From JAGVSZ01 sp019137045 (GTDB taxonomy: Bacteria > Pseudomonadota > Gammaproteobacteria > Burkholderiales > SG8-39): a stretch of DNA of 64,000 bases. How positions within the stretch are numbered: the stretch's first letter is position 1; each line of letters starts with the position of its first letter. The notes beneath the pieces are model-generated. The model was not told the DNA's origin. It did no database searches and saw only the letters and a program-made list of their open reading frames with translations. The translations under genes and the position numbers were made by a program. Shown here in pieces: positions 1 through 7,975 of this stretch. The stretch spans positions 1-64,000 of the forward strand of contig JAXMFT010000007.1 of assembly GCA_046347635.1 (NCBI GenBank), written 5' to 3'.

Positions 1-142
1 GTCCCCAGTGCGCGTTGTCCGTGCCGCGCGCCGCCCCGACAATTTTTGCCGCCTGAACACGGACTTACGTCGAGATCTACCTAGACTTCCCGAGCTTGGC
101 GCGCTAGGCTGCACGATCAGCACAAGACGGCGCAATTCAGTG

Positions 143-1249
143 ATGTCGCGTCCTCGCATCCGAGCGGTCCCGGCGATCCGGAACACGGTCATGGTGGTCG
201 ACGACCAGTCGACCGGGCGCGCGATCCTCCAAGAGGTGGTGAAGAGCCTGGACACCGGCATCGTGGTCCGGCCCTTCGAGAATCCGCTCGACGCGGTGCG
301 CTGGGCGACGACCCAGCCCGCGGACCTGGTGCTCGTCGACTACCAGATGCCCGAGATTGACGGGATCGAGTTCGTGCGACGCCTGCGCCTCCTCCCCGAG
401 TACGCGCACGTCCCCATGGTCATGGTGACGGTCCACGACGATCGCAAGGTGCGCTACGCGGCGCTGGACGCCGGCATCACGGACTTCCTCACCAAGCCGA
501 TCGACACGCGCGAATGCCTGGCGCGCTGCCGCAACCTGCTGACCCTGCGTCGGCAGCAGCTTGCGCTCGAAGACAAGGGCCGGTTGCTCGAGGGCATGGT
601 CCAGGACGCGACCCAGGAGGTGCGCACGCGCGAGAAGGAGACGCTCTTTCGTCTCGCCAAGGCGGGCGAGTTCCGCGACGAGGACACCGGCAACCACGTC
701 ATCCGCATGGCGCGCTTCTCGCGGCTGATCGCCGAGGCGATCGGGCTCGACGCGCAGGAATCGGAGACGATCGAGCTCGCTGCGCCGCTGCACGACATCG
801 GCAAGATCGGGCTGCCGGACCACATCTTGCTGAAGACGGACAGGCTCACCGAGGGCGAGCAGCGCATCATGCAGCGCCATCCGGTGATCGGCTACGAGAT
901 CCTGAAGGACAGCCCGTCGAAGTACCTGCGCATGGGGGCCCTGATCGCGCTCGGGCACCACGAGAAGTTCGACGGTTCCGGGTATCCCTATGGCCTGGTC
1001 GGGGACCACATACCGCTGCCGGCCCGGATCGTCGCGGTCGCAGACGTCTACGACGCGCTGACTTCGCGCCGCCCCTACAAGGCGGCCTGGCTGTCGGACG
1101 AGGCAGTGCGCTATCTCCAGGGCCACCGCGGCCTGCACTTCGACCCGATGCTGGTGGACGCCTTCCTGCGCGTGCGCGACGAAGCGCTCGCCATCCAGGA
1201 GGAGCTGAAGGACACGGCGCCACCGCCGCAGGGATCCCCGGCGGAATGA
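143..1249 (+). CDS. rpfG: RpfG-like response regulator with HD-GYP cyclic-di-GMP phosphodiesterase domain
   Basis: 368 aa. An N-terminal receiver domain (about residues 15-130) has the acidic pair at D20-D21 and phospho-acceptor D66 in LVDYQMP. A linker leads to an HD-GYP domain with H217-D218 (HDIGKIG) and G280-Y281-P282 in the HHEKFDGSGYP motif, which marks an active c-di-GMP phosphodiesterase. An upstream ATG-free extension is open, but the ATG at 143 gives the usual start length. Its stop overlaps the start of the sensor kinase by 4 nt (ATGA), so the two are translationally coupled. Known role in Xanthomonas: RpfC phosphorylates RpfG when DSF is sensed, and RpfG lowers c-di-GMP. The rpfF neighbour makes this more likely to be RpfG than a generic HD-GYP regulator. 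Confidence 0.9.
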   Translation: MSRPRIRAVPAIRNTVMVVDDQSTGRAILQEVVKSLDTGIVVRPFENPLDAVRWATTQPADLVLVDYQMPEIDGIEFVRRLRLLPEYAHVPMVMVTVHDDRKVRYAALDAGITDFLTKPIDTRECLARCRNLLTLRRQQLALEDKGRLLEGMVQDATQEVRTREKETLFRLAKAGEFRDEDTGNHVIRMARFSRLIAEAIGLDAQESETIELAAPLHDIGKIGLPDHILLKTDRLTEGEQRIMQRHPVIGYEILKDSPSKYLRMGALIALGHHEKFDGSGYPYGLVGDHIPLPARIVAVADVYDALTSRRPYKAAWLSDEAVRYLQGHRGLHFDPMLVDAFLRVRDEALAIQEELKDTAPPPQGSPAE

Positions 1250-3792
1250 TCTCCGGGCTGAGCGCGACGTTCGGCGCGATCCGGGCGCGGCTCCACGCCC
1301 GGCCCGATTCCGAGCACGAGCAGGCGATCGTCCGGCTCGGGCTCGTCAGTGTAATCGTCGCTTACCTCACGATCACCGACTGGACCGGGCACGAGTCCAC
1401 CCGTGCTCCGGTGCTGTACGTGCTGTTCGGGCTCTACCTTGCGGTCGCCGCGGGTCTGCTCGTCGAGATCTGGCGTCGGCCGGAGGCCTGCCCGCGCCGG
1501 CGCGTGATCGGCATGGTGGGAGACAACGTCGCGATCGCGACGTGCATGTATCTCACCACCGACCTCGGCGCGCCGCTTTTCGGCGTCTTCCTCTTCGTCA
1601 CGTTCGGCAACGGTTTCCGCTACGGGCGCTTCTACCTGTTCGCGTCCCAGGCGCTCGCGATCGCAGGTTTCAGCAGCGTGCTCGTGCTCAATCCGTACTG
1701 GCACGACCAGCGTGCACTGGGGTTCGGCCTCCTGTTCGCAATGGTGATCCTGCCGCTCTACGTGTCCACCCTGCTCACGCGCATCCAGCGGGCGCGCGAA
1801 GCCGCCGAGGCGGCGAACACAGAGAAGACGCGCTTCCTATCGACGATGTCGCACGAGATGCGCACCCCGCTGAACGGCGTCATCGGCATCAACGAGCTGC
1901 TGTTCGCCACGCCGCTCAATCCCGAGCAGCGCGAGCTGCTCACGAGCTCGCAGGACTCGGCGCAGCTCATGCTCTCGCTGGTGAGCAACGTTCTGGACAT
2001 CTCCAGGATCGAGTCGGGGGGGCTGCAGCCAGAGCACATCGAGTTCGACCTCCACAAGCTCCTGCACACGACCCTGCGCACCCTGCGCCTTGCCGCCGAT
2101 CGCAAGAAGCTCGCGCTCGATCTGAGCGTCGCCGCGGACGTCCCGTACCGGCTCGTCGGGAGCCCGGTGCACCTGCGGCAGGTGCTGGTGAACCTCGTGA
2201 GCAACGCGCTCAAGTTCACCGAGAGGGGCTCGGTGTCGGTGCGGGTGTCCACGGCGACCGCCGACGCCTCAGGGGTACGGCTGCGGTTCGAGGTCGAGGA
2301 CAGCGGCATCGGCATTGCGCCGGAGGCGCTGAAGCGAATCTTCGAGCGTTTCTACCAGGCCGACCAGTCGATCACCCGCGTGTACGGTGGATCCGGGCTC
2401 GGCACCGCGATCTCGAAGCAGCTCGTCGAGCTGATGGGCGGCGCGATCGGCGTCACCAGCGAGCAGGGTACCGGTTCGCTCTTCTGGTTCGAGCTGCCGC
2501 TGGCGCACGCCGGGCAGGAACCCGAGGCTCAGTCGCGGCTCCCCGGGTTGCGGGTCAACCTCCTCGTATCCGATCCCGCACAGGTGGCCGGGCTCACCGC
2601 CAGCCTCGCGGGCTGGGGGGTCGCCGTGGAGGTGTCGGCCGGAGGGCCGGAGCTCATTCGCGCGCTTGCGAGCGCCGCGCGGCAGAATCGCGCCTTTCAC
2701 CTCGCGCTGATCGATGCGCGGGTCTCGCGCGTCGATCCGGTCCAGCTCGCCGCCACGGTGCGCTCCGAGTTCGCGCTGCACCCGCCGATGCTGGTCCTCC
2801 TCAACGCGGGGGCGAGCGGCAGGAGCCGCGACGCGCTGCTGAAGGCGGGGTACGCGAGCCTGCTCGATGCGCCGTTCGACAAGGGACGGTTGTTCAACAT
2901 CGTCCACAGCGCGCTGGCGAAAGAGGACCTGCCGCTGCCGGAGAGCGTCATTCCGATCACCGCCGGCGCGCGCGGACGGCGCCCGGCGGGCCGGCGCGTG
3001 CTGGTGGCCGAGGACAACCCGACGAACAGGCTGGTGATCCAGAAGGTGCTCGAAGGCGCCGGGCACGCGGTGTCGATGGTCGAGAACGGCGAGCAGGTGC
3101 TCGACGCGCTGGAGTCCGAGCGCTACGACTGTGTCGTCGTCGACTGGCACATGCCGGTGATGGGCGGCCTGGAGGCGCTGAAGCTCGTGCGCGTGATGGA
3201 ACCGCAGAGCGAGCGCACGCCCTTCGTCATGTTCACCGCCAACGCGACGCGCGAGGCGATGGACGAGTGCGCGGCGGCCGGCTTCGACGCTTTCCTCACC
3301 AAGCCGATCGAGCCGAAGCGCCTGCTCGACACGATTGCCGCCCTCTGCCCGGAGGAGCCCTCCGGCGCACGGCGCGCGATGCTCACGCCGGAGGCCGCGC
3401 CGTCAGCCGTCGCGCCGCCGGCCGCGGGACGGGCCGCGCTCGTCGACCACGAGAAGCTCGCGGAGCTCCAGGGAATCGGACGCTCAGGCTTCGTCGCGGA
3501 CCTCGTCGCGGGGTTCGTGGCGGACGGCGAGAAGCTCATCGGCGCGATGGCCGCAAGCACGCGTGAGGCCGACTACAAGGGCTTCCGCGAGCACGTCCAC
3601 GCGCTCAAGGGAAGCGCGGGCAGTCTGGGCGCGATGGCGCTCTTCGAGAAGTGCCGGGAAGTCTCGCTCGTCGCGCCGCGCGAGCTTCCCGTGCAGGCCG
3701 ATGGACTACTCGATGGGATCGAGAAGAGCTTCGCGGCGACGCGCGCGGCGCTCGAAGACTACGTGAGCAAGCACCTGCGCGCCGCCGGCTGA
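1246..3792 (+). CDS. rpfC: RpfC-like hybrid sensor histidine kinase
   Basis: 848 aa membrane sensor. Several hydrophobic segments occupy about residues 20-180. They are followed by HisKA with phospho-acceptor H203 (STMSHEMRTPLNG), an ATPase domain, a first receiver-like region (about 445-570) without the normal acidic pocket, a true receiver with D633 in VVVDWHMP, and a C-terminal Hpt domain with H785 (HALKGSAG). The His-Asp-His relay and multi-TM input are those of RpfC, the DSF sensor. Xanthomonas RpfC is shorter (726 aa); the extra degenerate receiver explains the difference. It starts inside the rpfG stop and ends 11 nt before the convergent rpfF stop. A BarA-like kinase would have a similar layout, but the neighbours favour RpfC. 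Confidence 0.88.
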   Translation: MISGLSATFGAIRARLHARPDSEHEQAIVRLGLVSVIVAYLTITDWTGHESTRAPVLYVLFGLYLAVAAGLLVEIWRRPEACPRRRVIGMVGDNVAIATCMYLTTDLGAPLFGVFLFVTFGNGFRYGRFYLFASQALAIAGFSSVLVLNPYWHDQRALGFGLLFAMVILPLYVSTLLTRIQRAREAAEAANTEKTRFLSTMSHEMRTPLNGVIGINELLFATPLNPEQRELLTSSQDSAQLMLSLVSNVLDISRIESGGLQPEHIEFDLHKLLHTTLRTLRLAADRKKLALDLSVAADVPYRLVGSPVHLRQVLVNLVSNALKFTERGSVSVRVSTATADASGVRLRFEVEDSGIGIAPEALKRIFERFYQADQSITRVYGGSGLGTAISKQLVELMGGAIGVTSEQGTGSLFWFELPLAHAGQEPEAQSRLPGLRVNLLVSDPAQVAGLTASLAGWGVAVEVSAGGPELIRALASAARQNRAFHLALIDARVSRVDPVQLAATVRSEFALHPPMLVLLNAGASGRSRDALLKAGYASLLDAPFDKGRLFNIVHSALAKEDLPLPESVIPITAGARGRRPAGRRVLVAEDNPTNRLVIQKVLEGAGHAVSMVENGEQVLDALESERYDCVVVDWHMPVMGGLEALKLVRVMEPQSERTPFVMFTANATREAMDECAAAGFDAFLTKPIEPKRLLDTIAALCPEEPSGARRAMLTPEAAPSAVAPPAAGRAALVDHEKLAELQGIGRSGFVADLVAGFVADGEKLIGAMAASTREADYKGFREHVHALKGSAGSLGAMALFEKCREVSLVAPRELPVQADGLLDGIEKSFAATRAALEDYVSKHLRAAG

Positions 3793-3803
3793 GGCGCGGA
3801 GGG

Positions 3804-4745
3804 TCAGGCGGCGGCGCGCTGCGCCGTGCCATCCTCCCGCGACATGCGCTTCGCCTGCGCGCGGACCAGGCGCTCCATGAGCTTGAGCTGCGTCTCGGTC
3901 AGCTCCAGCGCGGTGTCGCACCAGATGTTGACGATCGAAAGCAGGTCCTCGTACCGCACCGGCTCGTGCGCGTCGCGAATGCGCTGCAGCGCGCGGTAGG
4001 TGTTGGCCTTGCGCGCGTGCTGGCGCACGAAGTCGTGCAGCGCGTTCTCGCCCTGGCCGTCTGCCGCGAGCACGTCCACCAGTCCTTTCGCGTAGAGCTC
4101 CTCGCCGCTCCAGGTCGCGCCCGAGAGGATCATCTCCTCGGCGACCTTGCGGCCGAGCCGGCGCCCGATGAGGTTGTAGGCGCCCATCCCGGGGAAGAGG
4201 CCGAACAGCACCTCGGGCAGGCCGAACTTCGCGCTGCGCTCCGCGATCACGATGTCGCTCGACAGCGCGGACTCCATGCCGCCACCGAGGGCCTCGCCCT
4301 GGACGAGGGAGATGGTGGTCACGGGGAGGTGATAGTGCGCGACGTTGTGGTAGCAGACGTCCACGCATTCGCGCCCGTAGCGCTCGAGCGCGGCGCGGTC
4401 GCGCGCGCGGATGAGCTGCATGAACAGCCCCAGGTCCCCGCCGAGGCTGAACACGCCCGGCACGCTCGAGCCCAGAACCACGTACCGGAATGGACGGTCC
4501 GCGCCCGCGACCCTCACCCGCGCGCCCGAGGCTTCGATCGCGCGCTGGATCTCGCGCGCTTCCGCGAGCAGTCCCGCATTGAAGTTGGGCACCGGTGTGC
4601 CCCGCATCCGGGCGAAGAGAATCTGATCGTCCGCGTCGAACTCGACGTCGAACTGCGAGAAGCGCTTCTCGCCGAGCCAGTCGATCGGATGTTCATCCGC
4701 GGCAGCGAAGACACGATGAATGTCCCTCGGAAGCGTCATGTCCAT
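3804..4745 (-). CDS. rpfF: RpfF-like DSF synthase (crotonase fold)
   Basis: 313 aa enoyl-CoA hydratase/isomerase-fold protein that would make cis-2-unsaturated fatty acid signals (DSF) from acyl-ACP. The two catalytic glutamates of the RpfF family are visible 20 residues apart: E158 in GGGMESALSS and E178 in GLPEVLFGLFPGMGAY (E141/E161 in Xanthomonas). FSLGGDLGLF is the oxyanion-hole region. Start: a GAGGAG Shine-Dalgarno lies 7 nt before the ATG at 4745, which favours it over the ATG two codons later and over the open extension upstream. It is convergent with rpfGC and has its own promoter candidate. An ordinary crotonase is the alternative, but the local motifs and neighbours are specific. 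Confidence 0.9.
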   Translation of the reverse strand: MDMTLPRDIHRVFAAADEHPIDWLGEKRFSQFDVEFDADDQILFARMRGTPVPNFNAGLLAEAREIQRAIEASGARVRVAGADRPFRYVVLGSSVPGVFSLGGDLGLFMQLIRARDRAALERYGRECVDVCYHNVAHYHLPVTTISLVQGEALGGGMESALSSDIVIAERSAKFGLPEVLFGLFPGMGAYNLIGRRLGRKVAEEMILSGATWSGEELYAKGLVDVLAADGQGENALHDFVRQHARKANTYRALQRIRDAHEPVRYEDLLSIVNIWCDTALELTETQLKLMERLVRAQAKRMSREDGTAQRAAA

Positions 4746-4857
4746 GAGTTGGCTCCTCAGCAGTTGTCTTTTGGTTCGCCCGCGCGAGGGCGAGTGCATG
4801 CAGCGCTGCCCGCGGGTTTGTTCTGTCGTTGGTGCTGGGCAAGACCGACTGTGAGGT

Positions 4858-4886
4858 ATTTAACACGCGTCCGGGAAAATGTGCAA
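4858..4886 (-). promoter_or_regulatory. Candidate sigma-70 promoter of rpfF
   Basis: On the minus strand, a TTGCAC -35 (4886-4881), a 17-bp spacer and a TTAAAT -10 (4863-4858) lie in the only AT-rich patch of the 411-nt rpfF-ccoI gap. The predicted leader to the rpfF ATG is about 105 nt. The rest of the gap (4887-5066) holds no gene or repeat that I can support. Confidence 0.45.
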
Positions 4887-5066
4887 TTCGTCAAATGCAT
4901 GGCTGTCGATCTTCCAGCAGCGCCGCAGGAGTGTGCACAATTTCTCACCATTTGAGGCGGGCGCCGTGCGCGGCCCCGAACGCTGGCCCGCCCCCCTGCG
5001 TTTCGGTGCCGACCCGGCAAATGTGTTCGAATTCAGGGGTCTAGGTAGCGGGCAGCGCGATCGCGG

Positions 5067-5107
5067 TTGACCTGCGTCAACCGGCCGGGGGAAGCTGCCC
5101 CTAGCAT
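5067..5107 (+). promoter_or_regulatory. FNR-type box and -10 of the ccoI promoter
   Basis: TTGACCTGCGTCAA (5067-5080) is an FNR/CRP-family palindrome (consensus TTGAT-N4-ATCAA). Its centre lies 31 bp before the centre of a TAGCAT hexamer (5102-5107), as expected for a class II promoter with the box near -41. The ccoN promoter has the same layout. Confidence 0.75.
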
Positions 5108-5156
5108 GCGCGGAGCGCCGGACGGGTGCGCCCGCGCGGCGCCGCCAGGAGAGACC

Positions 5157-7655
5157 ATGCAAATCGCGGCCGCGGCGGGCGAGCGCGCAGCGACCCAGAG
5201 GGATACCGCGACCTGCTTTCACTGCGGGCAACCGGTCGGCCAGGACGGGCGCCGCGGGCTGCACATCGCTGGGGAGGCCCGCGCGTTCTGCTGCGGCGGC
5301 TGCGAGGCGGCCGCGCACGCCATCGCCGGGGCGGGCCTCGACGCCTACTACCGGCTGCGGGAGCACGCGACCGGACGGCCCGCGCGGGAGGCGCCCGGCC
5401 CGGAGGCGTTCGCCGCCTATGAGGATCCGGCGCTCCAGGCCGCGTTCGTCGTGACCGATGCGGACGGCTGCCGCGAGGCCGCGCTGCTGCTCGAAGGCAT
5501 CCGCTGCTCGGCCTGCGTCTGGCTGAACGAGCAGGTGCTGAGCCGTCTCCCGGGGGTGGCCGGGGTCTCGATCAACTACGCGACGCGCCGCGCACGCGTG
5601 CGCTGGGACCCCTCGCGCCTGCGGCTGTCCGACATCCTGGCCGCGGTTGCCCGCATCGGTTACCGCGCCGCCCCGTACGACCGCGCCCTGGCCGACGCGG
5701 CCTACCAGCGCGAGCGGCGCAGCGCGCTCTGGCGGGTCTTCGTCGCAGGCCTCGGCATGATGCAGGTCATGATGTATGCGGTGCCCGCGTACGTCGCCGG
5801 GGCGGAGGGCGGGCTGCCGCTCGACGTGGAGACGCTCATGCGCTGGGCGAGTCTCGCGCTGACCGTTCCCGTCGTTGCCTACTCGGCGCAGCCGTTCTTC
5901 CTCGGTGCCTGGCGCGACCTGAAGGCCCGTCGCGCGGGAATGGACGTGCCGGTCGCGCTGGGCGTGGCGGTGGCCTTCGCGGCCAGCGTGTGGGCCACGC
6001 TGCGGGCCGACGGGGAGGTGTACTTCGACTCCGTCACGATGTTCGTGTTTCTCCTCCTCTCGGGACGTTACCTCGAATTCGAGGCACGCCATCGCGCCGG
6101 TGAGGCGCTCGCCCACCTCGGCCGCATCGTCCCCGCGCAGGCGGCGCGCCTGCGCCGGTTCCCCGGCCCGGTCGAGACCGAGGACGTGGCCGTGAGCGCG
6201 CTCCGGCCGGGCGACTTCGTACTCGTTCGCCCGGGCGAACGCGTGCCGGCCGACGGCGTGGTGGCCGCGGGGGAAGGAGCGGTGGACGAGTCGCTGCTCA
6301 CCGGAGAGAGCCGCCCGGTCGCGAAACGCGCAGGCAGCGGCGCGGTCGGCGGCTCGCTGAACGCTTCGTCGCCCCTCGTGGTGCGCGTGGAGCGGGTCGG
6401 CGCGGACACCACGGTCGCCGCGATCGTCCGGCTGGTCGAACGCGCGCTGACCGAGCGCCATCGCCTGGTCGAGGTCGCCGACCGGTACGCGCACGTCTTC
6501 GTCCTCGCCGTCCTCGTCCTCGCCGCGGCCACCGCCGCCGCGTGGCTGGCGCTCGCGCCCGGGCGCGCGCTCTGGATCGCGGTGTCGGTGCTGGTCGTCA
6601 CCTGCCCCTGCGCGCTGTCGCTCGCCACGCCGGCTGCGCTGGCGGTCGCGACGGGCGAACTCGCGCGGCGCGGCATCATCGTCACGCGCGGCCACGCGAT
6701 CGAGACCCTGGCGCGCGCGACCGACGTGGTCTTCGACAAGACCGGAACGCTGACCGAGGGCGAGCTGCGAGTCGTCGCGACCGTCGCGCTCGGCGCGCTG
6801 CCGCTCGAGCGCTGCCGAGCGGTGGCGCTCGCGCTGGAGGCCGCCTCCGAGCACCCCGTCGCGCGCGCGCTCGCGCGTCACGGCGCGGGGGGGCAGGGGA
6901 CCGTCGCCGCAGTGTGCAGCGTGAGCCATCCCGGGCGCGGGATCGAGGGGGAAGTGGAGGGCGTCCGGTACCGGATCGGCACGCATGCATTCTGCGCGGG
7001 GCTCGCCGGCCCGGGCGGCGGAGACACGCCTCCCCGGCACGCGGCCTCGACGTTCGTGTACCTCGTGGCCGCCGATGCCTGGCTCGCGCGCTTCGAGCTG
7101 GACGACACCCTCAAACCGGGCGCCGCGGCGCTGGTCCGCCGCCTCGGGGAAATGGGCAAGCGGGTTCATCTGCTGAGCGGTGACGCGGAGGGGCCGGTGC
7201 GCGCAATCGCGGACGGCCTGGGCATCGTGGCGATGCGGGCGCAAGCCGATCCCGCGGCCAAGCAGGCCTACGTCGCCGGCCTGCAGCGTGCGGGCGCGAC
7301 CGTGGCGATGATCGGAGACGGCGTCAACGACGCCCCCGTGCTCGCTCAGGCGGACGTCTCGGTGGCGCTGGGCACCGGCGCCGAGCTCGCGCAAGCCCGT
7401 GCCGACGCGGTGCTCGTCTCGGGGGATCCGCGCGCGCTCGGCCAGGCGTTCGAGCTCGCGCGCGCCGCGCTGCGCGTGATCCGGCAGAACCTCGCCTGGG
7501 CGACCGTGTACAACCTCGCCGCCCTCCCGGCCGCGGCGGCGGGTCTCGTCACGCCGTGGATGGCGGGCATCGGCATGTCGGGAAGCTCGGTGGCGGTCGT
7601 GCTGAACGCGCTGCGGCTGCGCCGGCGGGACCGGCCGGGCGAGCAGGAGGACTAG
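5157..7655 (+). CDS. ccoI: CcoI/FixI copper-transporting P1B-type ATPase
   Basis: 832 aa. It pumps copper across the inner membrane for the CuB site of cbb3 oxidase. An N-terminal cysteine-rich region carries C20/C23 and a CCGGC cluster (45-49). A heavy-metal-associated domain follows with C117 and C120 (CSACVW). There are about eight TM segments, the translocation motif CPC at 483-485, phosphorylation site D527 in DKTGTLTEG, TGES upstream and GDGVNDAPV near the end. The ATG at 5157 has an AGGAG 5 nt upstream, so the longer open frame starting inside the FNR box is rejected. ccoS follows after 4 nt. The extra N-terminal cysteines and the position set it apart from the export pump CopA at 17.5 kb. 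Confidence 0.93.
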   Translation: MQIAAAAGERAATQRDTATCFHCGQPVGQDGRRGLHIAGEARAFCCGGCEAAAHAIAGAGLDAYYRLREHATGRPAREAPGPEAFAAYEDPALQAAFVVTDADGCREAALLLEGIRCSACVWLNEQVLSRLPGVAGVSINYATRRARVRWDPSRLRLSDILAAVARIGYRAAPYDRALADAAYQRERRSALWRVFVAGLGMMQVMMYAVPAYVAGAEGGLPLDVETLMRWASLALTVPVVAYSAQPFFLGAWRDLKARRAGMDVPVALGVAVAFAASVWATLRADGEVYFDSVTMFVFLLLSGRYLEFEARHRAGEALAHLGRIVPAQAARLRRFPGPVETEDVAVSALRPGDFVLVRPGERVPADGVVAAGEGAVDESLLTGESRPVAKRAGSGAVGGSLNASSPLVVRVERVGADTTVAAIVRLVERALTERHRLVEVADRYAHVFVLAVLVLAAATAAAWLALAPGRALWIAVSVLVVTCPCALSLATPAALAVATGELARRGIIVTRGHAIETLARATDVVFDKTGTLTEGELRVVATVALGALPLERCRAVALALEAASEHPVARALARHGAGGQGTVAAVCSVSHPGRGIEGEVEGVRYRIGTHAFCAGLAGPGGGDTPPRHAASTFVYLVAADAWLARFELDDTLKPGAAALVRRLGEMGKRVHLLSGDAEGPVRAIADGLGIVAMRAQADPAAKQAYVAGLQRAGATVAMIGDGVNDAPVLAQADVSVALGTGAELAQARADAVLVSGDPRALGQAFELARAALRVIRQNLAWATVYNLAALPAAAAGLVTPWMAGIGMSGSSVAVVLNALRLRRRDRPGEQED

Positions 7656-7659
7656 GCTG

Positions 7660-7824
7660 GTGGACGTGCTGTTCCTGCTGATCCCGCTTTCGGTGGTCCT
7701 GGTCTTCGCCATCGGGGCGGTGTTCTGGTTTGCGCTCCGGTCCGGGCAGTTCGACGACCTCGAGGGCCCCGGCTTTACAGTGCTGCTCGACGACGACGCG
7801 CCCGGCGGAACGGATGACCGATAG
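7660..7824 (+). CDS. ccoS: CcoS, cbb3 oxidase assembly protein
   Basis: 54 aa, GTG start 4 nt after ccoI, with AGGAGG 9 nt upstream (inside the ccoI end). The protein is MDVLFLLIPLSVVLVFAIGA followed by a hydrophobic stretch and then FWFALRSGQFDDLEGPG. This is the single TM helix plus the SGQFDDLEGP signature of CcoS/FixS. CcoS is needed to incorporate haem and copper cofactors into CcoN. The ccoI-ccoS-ccoN order is classical. Confidence 0.9.
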   Translation: MDVLFLLIPLSVVLVFAIGAVFWFALRSGQFDDLEGPGFTVLLDDDAPGGTDDR

Positions 7825-7873
7825 GGCGCATCACTGCGCGGCGCGGGGGTTTCGCTCCGCCGCGGCGCGCGAT

Positions 7874-7914
7874 TTGACCTGAATCAAGTGCGCGGGCGCA
7901 TGCTCTCCTAGCAT
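7874..7914 (+). promoter_or_regulatory. FNR-type box and -10 of the ccoN promoter
   Basis: TTGACCTGAATCAA (7874-7887) is centred 31 bp before a TAGCAT hexamer (7909-7914), the same geometry as at ccoI. It would put FNR near -41 and switch on the oxidase operon under low oxygen. Confidence 0.78.
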
Positions 7915-7975
7915 TCGCTCCTTGCTCGCACGCAAGCGCGCCGGATACCACTTTGCGGGAAGGGGGAAGAGACTC

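Noticed and set aside
137..1138. Long antisense frames opposite rpfG and most other genes
   Set aside because: High G+C at third codon positions keeps antisense frames open; products are Arg/His/Asp-rich without family motifs.
4881..4945. TGTGCACA and similar short palindromes in the rpfF leader region as Clp/CRP sites
   Set aside because: Only partial matches to the CRP consensus and no consistent position relative to a promoter.
4829..5044. Open frame of 71 codons in the rpfF-ccoI gap
   Set aside because: Cysteine/serine-rich random-looking protein, no ribosome site, and the stretch carries the rpfF promoter; the FNR box follows 22 nt after it.
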